Below are positions 1 through 7,738 of a stretch of DNA of 64,000 bases, piece after piece. Position 1 is the first letter of the stretch. Each line of letters starts with the position of its first letter. The DNA comes from JAVBMV01 sp031552145 (GTDB lineage: Bacteria > Myxococcota > Myxococcia > Myxococcales > UBA5297), in contig JAVBMV010000001.1 in assembly GCA_031552145.1 (NCBI GenBank), forward strand, positions 1 through 64,000, in the 5' to 3' direction. A program made the position numbers and the translations under genes. Under the pieces are notes generated by a model. It saw nothing but the letters and a program-made list of their open reading frames with translations. It ran no database searches and was not told where the DNA came from.

Positions 1-75
1 GGCACCCATCGCGAAGTCTACGGTCTCTCCCTCGAGGATATGACCCCCGCCGCGTACAAGGCCTCGCGCGCGTAG
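1..75 (+). CDS. C-terminal fragment of an unrecognised protein
   Basis: The window opens inside a reading frame that runs 24 codons to a TAG at 73-75. The visible tail contains YGLSLEDMTPAAYKASRA and is too short to assign to a family. Base composition matches the GC-rich chromosome rather than the AT-richer block that follows. The gene body lies left of the window. Confidence 0.5.
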   Translation, partial: GTHREVYGLSLEDMTPAAYKASRA

Positions 76-255
76 CATCCTGGCGCCTCCGCATTACTCA
101 CACTGCGTACACATGTCGCCCCGGTGTCGCTGAGCGGTCACCCCCCACCAGACGTTCGGATACCGCCACCCGATGGACGTCTATGGGGAGGGCGCACTGG
201 GGAAAGCGGCGTGATCGGGAAGCAGTCATCGTGGGCCTCGTGCTCGGCCGGACAA

Positions 256-289
256 TGCGAGGAAGGGGGGAACGTCCCCCTTCCTCGCA
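256..289. terminator. Strong GC-rich hairpin downstream of the left-edge gene
   Basis: A perfect 14-bp stem (TGCGAGGAAGGGGG at 256-269 pairing with 276-289) closes a 6-nt loop. No clear T-run follows on either strand, so it may be an attenuating hairpin or a repeat palindrome rather than a classical terminator. It lies about 180 bp beyond the stop of the partial gene. The rest of 76-323 shows no convincing coding sequence. Confidence 0.4.
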
Positions 290-323
290 GGCTCCTTCCC
301 CCTTAGAGAACGGCGGGCGCCCA

Positions 324-548
324 TTGGACAATTCGACTCAATTCGCGTAATGAACGTGTTGCATTCACCGTAGGCGCTGTTGCAAAGAAGGTTTGGTCCG
401 AAGTGGTCCTAATGATGGGGACCACCTCAGCCAACGACTTCCTCGCTTGGCTCGATGCCGTGCAGCCTACGCTCCTTCCTTCCGGGCCGCTCGCCGTCGC
501 CATTCGCTACTACAAACACCACAAGGACGCGCCCATTTAATTGTCCAA
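324..548. repeat. 225-bp segment bounded by 10-bp perfect inverted repeats (possible MITE or IS remnant)
   Basis: TTGGACAATT at 324-333 is the exact reverse complement of AATTGTCCAA at 539-548. Between them an open frame on the plus strand runs from just after a stop at 304-306 to a TAA at 538-540, whose last two bases are part of the right repeat. The encoded stretch of about 77 codons (for example VAKKVWSEVVLMMG) has no ATG near its start and I do not recognise it. An ORF that ends inside the terminal repeat, next to a low-GC accessory block, fits a degenerate transposable element. No target-site duplication is obvious. Confidence 0.4.
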
Positions 549-553
549 CAGCC

Positions 554-922
554 CTAATGTACCCTGACTGAGCCGACCTGACAAACACCATCAATCGTGC
601 TTGCAAAAAAGGCAACTTGCCTGCCGGCTAGTTTGGCTGCCGTAACAGTGGACAGCATAGCTCTTACTGTCTCTGCTGACATGCCATGAATTCCGATCTG
701 AAATGTGCCGAAAGTGCGATGAGTGGACCCAGAACCGCATAAATACTTGTCTGAAGCAACAGACACCACAAAATTTCCCGTCGGCCACACTTCGATTGTT
801 TCGATCAACATTGGTTGAGGGGAGCTGTAGTCCCAAGCCATGGCAGGGGTTGCTGTCAGCAGGATGCCGATTGCCAACAGTGCCGCTGTTGATTTGGTAG
901 CAATGGCTTTGAGATATGTCAT
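554..922 (-). CDS. Small secreted protein, A-x-LAGR family, paralogue 1
   Basis: This 122-residue protein has a signal peptide of about 29 residues ending ATPAMA, then a mature domain of about 90 residues. The mature part shows beta-strand-like stretches, a Cys in KYLCGSGS, a helix-like segment MLSTVTAAKLAGRQV near residues 88-103, and a second Cys in DGVCQVGSV near the C terminus. It is one of five tandem minus-strand genes with the same architecture. The order strand, Cys, helix with LAGR, strand, Cys resembles the small OB-fold B subunits of SubB/PltB-type toxins and related single-domain secreted proteins; that resemblance is inference from pattern only. An AGGA sequence lies 8 nt before the ATG. 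Function unknown. Confidence 0.75.
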   Translation of the reverse strand: MTYLKAIATKSTAALLAIGILLTATPAMAWDYSSPQPMLIETIEVWPTGNFVVSVASDKYLCGSGSTHRTFGTFQIGIHGMSAETVRAMLSTVTAAKLAGRQVAFFASTIDGVCQVGSVRVH

Positions 923-1057
923 AGTGTTATCCTAGCGACCCAGAACTGCACAGCTCTTGTTGCTGTGCAGTTCTGGTACCGGCCGATGTATTCGTTGAGT
1001 CGACGGTTGCCCATGGAAAGCGCCTGTTGCTGGTGCTTCGGCGTCTCCCTATGCTCC

Positions 1058-1417
1058 CTAATTGAGTGCAACGTATCCAAATGTACAACGTCGGTCCGTT
1101 GCCGACATTGGTACAAGATACATCCAGATCGTTCTGCCGGCAAGATGAGCAGAGGTAATTAGTGAAAGTTTTTCCTTGTACCTGGGGTCGTTGGCTCGGA
1201 AGTAGACGTCGGTGTCTGCTCCAGTCTGGCAAACGGTGATGCCAGGCAAAGATGAAAATCTGACAAAGCCAACTGTGTCGGATTGGTCAGTAATGAATAC
1301 GTGTCGGGGAGCGGCGGAGTAACATTGACTGGTGTCACAATTGTTGGCTCCATGCGCGGGGGCGGTGTAGCCAATCAAGATAATCAATAAGGGCAATGAA
1401 ACAAATAGTCGGTTCAT
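1058..1417 (-). CDS. Small secreted protein, A-x-LAGR family, paralogue 2
   Basis: I chose the ATG at 1417 because GGAG lies 6 nt upstream and the protein then opens directly with a signal peptide (MNRLFVSLPLLIILIGYTAPAHG). An in-frame ATG at 1450 would add 11 polar residues before it. The mature protein of about 95 residues shares the family layout: paired cysteines, the segment SLITSAHLAGRTIWMYL, and a C-terminal Cys in RRCTFGYV. It carries extra cysteines near its N terminus (NNCDTSQC). It probably acts outside the cytoplasm. Function unknown. It lies between paralogues 1 and 3 with gaps of about 110-135 bp on either side. Confidence 0.75.
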   Translation of the reverse strand: MNRLFVSLPLLIILIGYTAPAHGANNCDTSQCYSAAPRHVFITDQSDTVGFVRFSSLPGITVCQTGADTDVYFRANDPRYKEKLSLITSAHLAGRTIWMYLVPMSATDRRCTFGYVALN

Positions 1418-1530
1418 GGTTCTCTCCGTTTCGGTGTTCTTGGTGGACAATCAAAACTACCTGTGACGCCGTTTGGCTCGGGCGAGCCTGATGCGGTAAA
1501 TCTGGCTGTGGAAGGAGACAGATGCAATAA

Positions 1531-1914
1531 TCAGTTCTCCACCCTGAGGTGAAAAAAGCCGTACGTGGTCGTGAGATTTGACCAAGCGGGCTTAGATGCG
1601 CAGGTGCCGGCGGTGTCGCTCAGCCAGACCGTAACTTTCTTCCCAGCCAACATTGCGGATGAAAGCGATGCAAACAGAGTTTTACATGTCTCGCGCCCCA
1701 AGCCATATGCATCTCGCTCGACGTTGCAAAGACCCAAACTTTCGCCAAGACCAGACAGCGACACGATTATATCGCCGGAACCGCTGATGCTCACGGCTTT
1801 TACATATTGGTTGGGGCAGTCAAGCGCGAGTGCAGGGGATGCCGAGAGTATCAGTATGCTGACTGCAAGGGTCGCCTTGCAAAGCGTCGCAAGATTGGTA
1901 GGATTGCTTTTCAT
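1531..1914 (-). CDS. Small secreted protein, A-x-LAGK family, paralogue 3
   Basis: The frame is open up to 2139, but the signal peptide (MKSNPTNLATLCKATLAVSILILSASPALA) begins at the ATG at 1914, so that start was chosen; its ribosome site is weak. The 127-residue precursor yields a mature domain with two N-terminal strands around VKAVSISGSGDIIVSLSG, a Cys in GLCNVERD, a helix-like ASLSSAMLAGKKVTVWL and a Cys in GTCASK. The C-terminal part is longer than in its paralogues. It belongs to the five-member tandem family in this AT-richer block. Function unknown. Confidence 0.72.
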   Translation of the reverse strand: MKSNPTNLATLCKATLAVSILILSASPALALDCPNQYVKAVSISGSGDIIVSLSGLGESLGLCNVERDAYGLGRETCKTLFASLSSAMLAGKKVTVWLSDTAGTCASKPAWSNLTTTYGFFHLRVEN

Positions 1915-2053
1915 GTTGGTGTCCAAATTCGGTGGGTTCCTATTTGTACCGCAGGTGAGCCCGCCCGGCGGCTTCCAGCCAGCAGGGCGGACTTGTTTGA
2001 ATAAGGGATTCCGGAGGCGAGGCGCTTCAGGGATCTCCGTGATGATGTGCTTG

Positions 2054-2389
2054 CTACAATTGTACTGCCCCGATATAACAGGTTGAATTTGCGGTCTGGG
2101 TAAACATGATGACTTGTCTGCCGGCAAGTCTAGCGGCAACTAGGGCCGTGTACATCTTGTCGAAATTGTCTTTAGTCACACCCAGCATTCCAACCTTGAT
2201 AACCGGGTATGTTCGATTTGTTGCGGTTGGTCCGCACATATTGGTTGTGGTAAATACTGTAATGCGATCTTCGTAAATTTCGATCGTCCCTACGCTTGTG
2301 GCAGTCGTGTTTTCCCAGTTGTGGGCGTGGGCGTTGAGTGTCGACAATAAAAGCAGCGAGCAGAATGCGGCGTAAATTGCGGGTTTCAT
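2054..2389 (-). CDS. Small secreted protein, A-x-LAGR family, paralogue 4
   Basis: This 111-residue protein has a signal peptide of about 22 residues (ending LNAHA) and a mature domain of about 89 residues. It is the closest relative of paralogue 1: both have a strand (TIEIYEDRITVFTT), a Cys-Gly, a VIKVGMLG turn, a helix ALVAARLAGRQVIMF, and a closing strand after the second Cys (STCYIGAVQL). Two cysteines suggest one disulfide after export. Its start is separated by 60 bp from the stop of the larger secreted protein gene upstream, so those two could be co-transcribed. Function unknown. Confidence 0.75.
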   Translation of the reverse strand: MKPAIYAAFCSLLLLSTLNAHAHNWENTTATSVGTIEIYEDRITVFTTTNMCGPTATNRTYPVIKVGMLGVTKDNFDKMYTALVAARLAGRQVIMFTQTANSTCYIGAVQL

Positions 2390-2449
2390 TTTGTCTCTAT
2401 TCCTGAATGAGTAAAGTGATATTTGCGACAGACGTATTGCTGCGGTGAG

Positions 2450-3868
2450 CTATGGTGTAAGCAATGTTGGAACGATCCAGGGCGCAAATGGCGTGGCAAA
2501 GGTGCCGCTCATTTCTGATGCAGCCCCATTTCGCTTGACAGATCGGATGCGATAATTGAACTGGGTCGAGAAGAAAATCCCAGTCAACTCTACTCGATGA
2601 GTCGTGACCGGAAGCGGGGCAGCATATGCGTTGGTCTGCACGGAGGGTTCATTGGTCTTTGCAAGGTATAGTTCAGTGCTGGTTTCCTTGTCGGTGGCCC
2701 ATGTGACGACAACCGATGTTGGGCTTGCCACAGTCAAAGAAACGTTAGAGATAACTGGCGCGATAGGAGTTTTCGTGGTGAAACTGCCGGATGCCCTAGA
2801 GGTCTTGTATGGTGTGCTGGACTGGACGGTGTACGTGTAGGTGGTATTAGGGCGCAAATCCAGAAGTTCGCGGCTGGCGGAAGATCCTGAACTCGTAAGT
2901 TGCAGAGAGGCTTTGAGTGCGTCCACTGCTCCGTATTTGAGAGCGACTAGTTGGTGAGTAGCGGAGATGTCCGTGCTCCATTTGAGAGTCGCTGACTCAT
3001 CGGTGATCGGACTCACACTGTGCGAGATAGTCGGGGTCGGATAGTCTTTGGTTGTGAAGGTCCCTTCCTTGGTGGCAAGGATTCCCTCGACACTGATGGA
3101 TGAAATGAAATACTTATAGGAGGTCGCGGGAACCAAAATTGAACTCATGGCGAATTGATGGTTGTATTTGTTGTAAAGAGAGGTTTCTTGGATCTCAATC
3201 GTCTGGCCGCTTTGTGTGTAGATAATTGCGACGCTTCGCGCAGGGAGATTCGTCTCCCACTCGAGCGTTACCCTCGTAAGATTGGTGATTACACTGGTCT
3301 TGCTGATCTTCATTGTCGGGAGTTTCCAGACGATTCCTACCTTGGCTCCCCAATCTGGTCCAGGATCCACCTCTTTCTGGCCTTCGTAAACCGGCGTGAA
3401 GATGAGTTTCCATAAACCTGATGCCGCCACTTCGTCAAACATGCCGATTTGAAAACGGTTGAAGCTGTTGTAAACTATTGGAGTACCCTGGACGTTAAAG
3501 TAAGCCAGGTCGATTGGTTTCATGTCTATTTGTACGCCGAGTCGCCTAAAGACGCCTGGCGGGAATGACTCAATCCAAATGTACTCGATACGCGCATTCT
3601 GCGGCCAGAGCGCTTCTACCGTTGCGGGCAAGCAAGCGCGGTGACTGCATTTCCAGGACACATAGCTTGTTCCAGTTGTGGGGCTTGGAGGAGCTACAGG
3701 GGGGCACCCTGGGCAGGTCGGTGACACCGCATAGGAGGGGTCGCCCAATATGGTGGTTTCCCCGGTTTGAACGGAATACTGTGCAAAGGCCTCAGAAGAT
3801 AGAAACAAAGCTCCTATGAAGGCAGGAACTAATTGAATTTTGATTGCGGTAGTGCGTAGAAAGACCAT
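2450..3868 (-). CDS. Secreted protein with tandem fibronectin type III-like domains
   Basis: The 472-residue protein opens with a signal peptide (cleavage likely after SSEAFA near residue 29). A unique N-terminal part of about 170 residues with several cysteines (PTCPGCPP, WKCSHRAC) follows. From about residue 185 come three FN3-like modules, seen by recurring patterns such as TRVTLEWETN, ESATLKWSTD and TSVVVTWATD, each followed by a Y-x-Y/Y-x-I strand. FN3 modules in bacterial exported proteins usually serve as spacers or binding modules. No catalytic domain is visible. GGAG lies 7 nt before the ATG. It sits inside the AT-richer block of small secreted paralogues and may act with them. Confidence 0.7.
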   Translation of the reverse strand: MVFLRTTAIKIQLVPAFIGALFLSSEAFAQYSVQTGETTILGDPSYAVSPTCPGCPPVAPPSPTTGTSYVSWKCSHRACLPATVEALWPQNARIEYIWIESFPPGVFRRLGVQIDMKPIDLAYFNVQGTPIVYNSFNRFQIGMFDEVAASGLWKLIFTPVYEGQKEVDPGPDWGAKVGIVWKLPTMKISKTSVITNLTRVTLEWETNLPARSVAIIYTQSGQTIEIQETSLYNKYNHQFAMSSILVPATSYKYFISSISVEGILATKEGTFTTKDYPTPTISHSVSPITDESATLKWSTDISATHQLVALKYGAVDALKASLQLTSSGSSASRELLDLRPNTTYTYTVQSSTPYKTSRASGSFTTKTPIAPVISNVSLTVASPTSVVVTWATDKETSTELYLAKTNEPSVQTNAYAAPLPVTTHRVELTGIFFSTQFNYRIRSVKRNGAASEMSGTFATPFAPWIVPTLLTP

Positions 3869-4023
3869 TTATGACTCCCTGCAAGCATAGAATGCGTTGG
3901 CTGATGCTGCAATGTCGAAATCTGAACACGAGCGCTTCTGTTGATAGCAAGAAGAACCTGACGCCAAGAGAGCGGATGGGCTTTATTCGGAATGCGGCGT
4001 CCGGGCTTCTGTCGTTGGGACAG

Positions 4024-4383
4024 CTACTTCGCCACGATGTCTGTGAAATCGCAATAGCCGTCTGTTCCTGGCAATGCGCTCACTTGAATCATTCTTCCTG
4101 CCAGCTTTGCTGCCATTATTGTGGCCGAAATATTTCTGACCGCATCTTCCGTTAATCCGTTCCGACCAGCCTTTAGTACAACAAATTGATTTCCGGCGGA
4201 CGCGATGTCGCACAGTTGCGGCCAGTTCTCTAGGGTTACATAGATGCTCCCGTTTGGAGAGAACTGAACATCGCCGACCCTCCCTAGCGTCACTCGCGGT
4301 ACGGCAGCGTGTGCGACACTGACGGCAAAAACTGTGGTTGCCAGTGCCGTGACTGCAGTTGCGATCATTGACTTTGCTCTCAT
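4024..4383 (-). CDS. Small secreted protein, A-x-LAGR family, paralogue 5
   Basis: This 119-residue protein has a signal peptide ending SVAHA and the family layout: strands VGDVQFSPNGSIYVTLE, a Cys in PQLCDIAS, the helix-like ATIMAAKLAGRMIQV, and a C-terminal Cys in DGYCDFTDIV. A GGGAG sequence lies 6 nt before the ATG. It is first in the minus-strand array and is separated from the other four paralogues by the FN3-like gene. No catalytic residues are evident and the function is unknown. Confidence 0.75.
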   Translation of the reverse strand: MRAKSMIATAVTALATTVFAVSVAHAAVPRVTLGRVGDVQFSPNGSIYVTLENWPQLCDIASAGNQFVVLKAGRNGLTEDAVRNISATIMAAKLAGRMIQVSALPGTDGYCDFTDIVAK

Positions 4384-4683
4384 GATTGACTCCCCGAGGA
4401 AAACATTGGTTTTGCGCAGTATGGGTGACTGAGCTTGTCTCTACGCCCTGCTATCACTTACCCATGGCCGACGACGCTACCACCGCACGGCCGCCCAGTC
4501 AACGCCCATTCAAGCGTGGGCCGCGCCTGTCGTCACTCGAACTCGCGTCATGGGTGTCGGCGCCTCTGTCAGCAACGGCTGTTCCGTTCATTCCTCATTG
4601 ACCCGGGAACAATCACAACACACCAAAACACGATAGAACATGTGCCTGCCTGCTGCCTTGCCGACCGCTTCTCCGGTGCGCCC
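4384..4683. other. 300-bp non-coding gap at the right edge of the AT-richer block
   Basis: I see no convincing gene here. Base composition returns to GC-rich across this gap, so the boundary of the accessory block probably falls within it. The promoter of the paralogue at 4383 should lie in its left part. No direct repeat, tRNA end or integrase remnant is visible. Confidence 0.4.
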
Positions 4684-5343
4684 TCAAGGCCCACCCTTGC
4701 CGCCCTCGAGTCTTCGATAGAGCAGGTACGAGTAGACGCAGGGCACGCCGCCAGCGAGCGCGACGGCGACGAGGAGCAGCGCCGCTCCTCCCCACCCCAG
4801 CAGCGCGCAGACGAAGAGGCCGATCCCAGCGATGACGAAGAGCTTCCCGCCTAGCCGATGAGTCCGCAGCCACACCTCATCACTCGCGAGGGTCCATGGC
4901 GTTCGGATGCCGACGAAAAGGCTCCGCCTCAGCTTCCCGAAGAAATTGCCCAGGATCGCGAGGAGTAGCCCCGTCCCGGCAAACACTGCGCGCTCCATGG
5001 GGAACGCCACGCCAATTCCTGAAAGCAGCGCAAGCACATTGAGGAAGAAAAGAAAGGCGATGATGGCGAGCGCAAAGAGCTCGTAGACCGAGCGGAAGCG
5101 CTCTATTTCGAACCCTCGCGGCGAGATGCGCGGCAGGGCGCGAAAGAGCGCGAAGATGCCGAGCAATAGGAGCGGCAGCAGGAAGGGGCCCCAGGGCTTC
5201 GGTGAAAAGCCATCGGCGTGGCCCTTCGCATTCCAGTGGGTGGGCACTTGCTCGGGCAGGCGGCTGTAGAGGGCGGCGGTAGCGACCCAGGCGAGCCCAA
5301 TGAGGATGAGACAGAGATTCCTGGCGCGACTATTTGTGTTCAT
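4684..5343 (-). CDS. SdpI/DUF1648-type integral membrane protein
   Basis: This protein of about 219 residues starts with a DUF1648 segment (LPEQVPTHWNAKGHADG after the first membrane helix) and ends with an SdpI-like segment. The SdpI signature is GNFFGKLRRSLFVGIRTPW followed by VWLRTHRLGG and two more membrane helices. About six membrane helices are visible. In Bacillus, SdpI confers immunity to the SdpC toxin and signals to the autorepressor SdpR; most homologues elsewhere have no known role. The ATG at 5343 is preceded by GGAGA at good spacing, but an ATG at 5355 is also possible. The gene follows the SAF/MORN gene with almost no gap, so the two are probably co-transcribed. Confidence 0.85.
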   Translation of the reverse strand: MNTNSRARNLCLILIGLAWVATAALYSRLPEQVPTHWNAKGHADGFSPKPWGPFLLPLLLLGIFALFRALPRISPRGFEIERFRSVYELFALAIIAFLFFLNVLALLSGIGVAFPMERAVFAGTGLLLAILGNFFGKLRRSLFVGIRTPWTLASDEVWLRTHRLGGKLFVIAGIGLFVCALLGWGGAALLLVAVALAGGVPCVYSYLLYRRLEGGKGGP

Positions 5344-5355
5344 TGCTCTCTCCAT

Positions 5356-6870
5356 TTACTCCAGCGGCGCCAACGAGACCCCGTCATCCAGCGTGAAGGC
5401 GAGCTTCGGAAGGATGGCACCAGCGGGCAGGGTGAAGTCGAGCGGCTCGCCTAGGGCTTTTTCCGCCTCCGCCCGTGTCAGGAAGAACGCCGCGAGGCGT
5501 TCGGGAATAGCGATTGTCTCGAAATCGGTGGCGAGGCCGCGCGCCGAGAGGGTGTACCCACGCGGCAGCTCGCGCGCGGCGACCAGCACCTCGACGAAGG
5601 GCTGAGTTCCGAAGGGCGCGCAGCGGTCGGGACCCGCGGGGCTCAGGGTGCGCTTCCCATTCGCATAGGCTACCTCGGCGCGCCGCTCTCCCAGGGCAGG
5701 CGTCGCGCCCCAGTTGCTGGTGAGCGCGCCCCGCACGAAGTTGGCGCCGCCCAGCTCCATCCCGTTCTCGTCGAACCAGCTCCAGTGGCCCGTGGGGAGG
5801 CCCTTCGAGAAGCGCGCCTGCAGCGCGGTGGCGCCGTCGGCGTGGCTGAAGACCCACTCGCCGCTCATCCGGTCATCGTCGAATTGCCCGTGCACCAACT
5901 CAGTGACGCGCGCCAGCCGCAGATAGGTGCCGGTGAGCCGCCCGCCAGAATAGCGCCGCTCGCTGATGGGGTTGCCCACCTTGTCGAAGCGCTGCCAGAA
6001 GCCACTTCGCTGGCCATTCGAGAAGGTCCCGCGCTCGTGCAGTTCCTTGGCGTCGCGGTGCCACGCGACGAAGGGGCCCACGCGCTGGCCCTCTGCGTCG
6101 GTGCAGGCCCCGGCCCATCCCGGCGTGGGGGGCCTCCACCTGGCGCCGAAGGGAATGCCGCCCACCAGCCGCTGCGAGCCCGAGCAGAGCGAGGCGTCCG
6201 CTCCTTGGGGAGGGGTCTCGCCGTAGAAGTTGCCCAGCGCGCCGCTCAGAATGCTGCAGCGCCCTTCGAGCACTTCCTCGGCGAGCGCCGGATAGCGCGC
6301 CGGCTCCAGGGCGGAAACAGGCGCGACCAGGTGCCTGCCGACGACGCTCATCAGCGCCTCGGGCACGATAGCGTAGGGACCGGCGAGCTCCTTGGCGATC
6401 TCGATGGGGCGTAGATCGCGCGCCGTGAGTTCATGCCCCGCGGGCAGGGCGCGCGCATAGGCGAGCACTGGCCCCTCGTCGAGCGAGATACGGCGCGGAT
6501 AGCTCGGCGCCTCCTCCTTGCGCTGCTCGGACGAACGCGGCAGGCGGGCGCAGTAGTCGCGCCAGGTGGTCGGGGTGAAGGAGGCTGTGGTCTGCCACCT
6601 GCGCAGCGGCTCGAAGGGGGCGAGCGGCTCGACGAGGCGCGCGCCATAGAGCGACTCCATCTCGCGAGAGGGGAGCAGCGCGCTGAGCGGGAAGGACCCG
6701 GCGTCGGAGAGGCGCACCAGGTCGCCCAGGACCAACTCGTGGCCGGCGGGCAGCTCGCGCGTCGCGGCCAGGTATTCGCCCTTGGCGCCAAATGCCCGGG
6801 CGGGCGGGCTCTGCGCCGCCAGCGCAGAGAGCGCCAGAATCGAGAACAGGTGGATGCTGCGCAGCTTCAT
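5356..6870 (-). CDS. Exported protein combining SAF-like segments and MORN/YwqK-type repeats
   Basis: The ATG at 6870 has GGAGGAAAT immediately upstream and opens a signal peptide ending PPARA. The mature protein of about 480 residues has three SAF-like segments. Two are N-terminal (LPAGHELVLGDLVRLSD near residue 40 and LPAGHELTARDLRPIEI near 140) and one is near the C terminus (LPRGYTLSARGL). Between them, at about residues 245-400, lie MORN_2/YwqK-like repeats with alternating G-x-W and F-x-x-G-x-x-x-G patterns (RSGFWQRFDKVGN, PTGHWSWFDENG). SAF domains occur in CpaB and in flagellar P-ring and antifreeze-like proteins, where they bind glycans or help assembly. The combination with MORN repeats is unusual. 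Its role is unknown; a periplasmic or surface location is likely. Confidence 0.75.
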   Translation of the reverse strand: MKLRSIHLFSILALSALAAQSPPARAFGAKGEYLAATRELPAGHELVLGDLVRLSDAGSFPLSALLPSREMESLYGARLVEPLAPFEPLRRWQTTASFTPTTWRDYCARLPRSSEQRKEEAPSYPRRISLDEGPVLAYARALPAGHELTARDLRPIEIAKELAGPYAIVPEALMSVVGRHLVAPVSALEPARYPALAEEVLEGRCSILSGALGNFYGETPPQGADASLCSGSQRLVGGIPFGARWRPPTPGWAGACTDAEGQRVGPFVAWHRDAKELHERGTFSNGQRSGFWQRFDKVGNPISERRYSGGRLTGTYLRLARVTELVHGQFDDDRMSGEWVFSHADGATALQARFSKGLPTGHWSWFDENGMELGGANFVRGALTSNWGATPALGERRAEVAYANGKRTLSPAGPDRCAPFGTQPFVEVLVAARELPRGYTLSARGLATDFETIAIPERLAAFFLTRAEAEKALGEPLDFTLPAGAILPKLAFTLDDGVSLAPLE

Positions 6871-6912
6871 ATTTCCTCCGCTTGGCCGGGGCGGAGGATA
6901 GCTCAAGAGGCG

Positions 6913-7584
6913 CTAGTGCAGCACGCGCGCCGCTCCCTCAGCGCTGCGCCTGCGCAGGTAGCGCAGGATCGCCTCGCGGTACTCCTCCGCCGACTTCAGG
7001 CCTGTGAGGAGCCACTCGTCGCCGATGGCGACGGCTGGGAGGGCGCGCACGCCGCGCGTGTAGGCGTCGCGGAAAGAGCGCTCGACGGCCCTGCGCGTGG
7101 TGGAGAGCTCCAGGGCCGTGGCGAACTGCTCGGCGTCGAGCCCGCTCGCGCTCGCGAGCTCCAGGAGGATGTCGCGCCGGGCCACATTGAGGCCGGAACG
7201 GAGCGCGGCGGAGCGCACCTTCTCGACGAAGCGCGCCTGTGCTTCGACGCCCTGCAGCTTCGCTGCCTCGGCGGCGATGAGGGGCAGGATACTGGAGGTG
7301 GGGTGCTCCGAGCGCGACCAGAGCGCAGTGGAGAGCTCGGCGCCCTCGGGCTCCTTGGAGGCGGCGCGGATGGTCCTGATGGCGCGCTTGCGCTCGCGCT
7401 CCTCCAGCATCGCCTCGGGCTCCGTGCGGAGCGGAAAGGGGCGCAGCGCCAACTGGATGGTGTCGCCGAACTCGCCCTTGAGCGCACGCAGCCGCTCCGC
7501 CGTTACGAGACAGTAGGCGCAGAGAAGATCGTGGAAGAGCGTTACCTGAAGCGGCTCGCTGCGGGCCGTGCGCGGCGCGGACAT
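6913..7584 (-). CDS. DsbA-family thioredoxin-fold oxidoreductase
   Basis: This 223-residue protein begins with a thioredoxin-like strand (LQVTLFHDLLCAYC) holding a CAYC redox motif near residue 25. An alpha-helical insertion follows (about residues 60-165). The C-terminal thioredoxin half contains the expected cis-proline (VRALPAVAIGDEWLLTGL). No signal peptide is visible, so it fits the cytoplasmic DsbA-like/FrnE or 2-hydroxychromene isomerase-like group rather than periplasmic DsbA. Its substrate is unknown. It is 42 bp upstream of the SAF/MORN gene on the same strand. Confidence 0.82.
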   Translation of the reverse strand: MSAPRTARSEPLQVTLFHDLLCAYCLVTAERLRALKGEFGDTIQLALRPFPLRTEPEAMLEERERKRAIRTIRAASKEPEGAELSTALWSRSEHPTSSILPLIAAEAAKLQGVEAQARFVEKVRSAALRSGLNVARRDILLELASASGLDAEQFATALELSTTRRAVERSFRDAYTRGVRALPAVAIGDEWLLTGLKSAEEYREAILRYLRRRSAEGAARVLH

Positions 7585-7738
7585 GGCGCAAATGGTAACG
7601 GCCGCGGATCGCGCCGCAAGAGTCGTTTGGGCACAGCGCTCCAGCTGTCGAGGGACCTACTGGGGACGCTCGCAGTGCTCGCTGCGGCGTCTATGGAGCT
7701 ACCTGCCATGATTGCCGGTTCAGGGGTCCGGCGCCGCT

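Noticed and set aside
4435..4854. Plus-strand ORF across the gap before the SdpI-like gene
   Set aside because: No ribosome site, low-complexity composition and overlap with the SdpI-like coding sequence.
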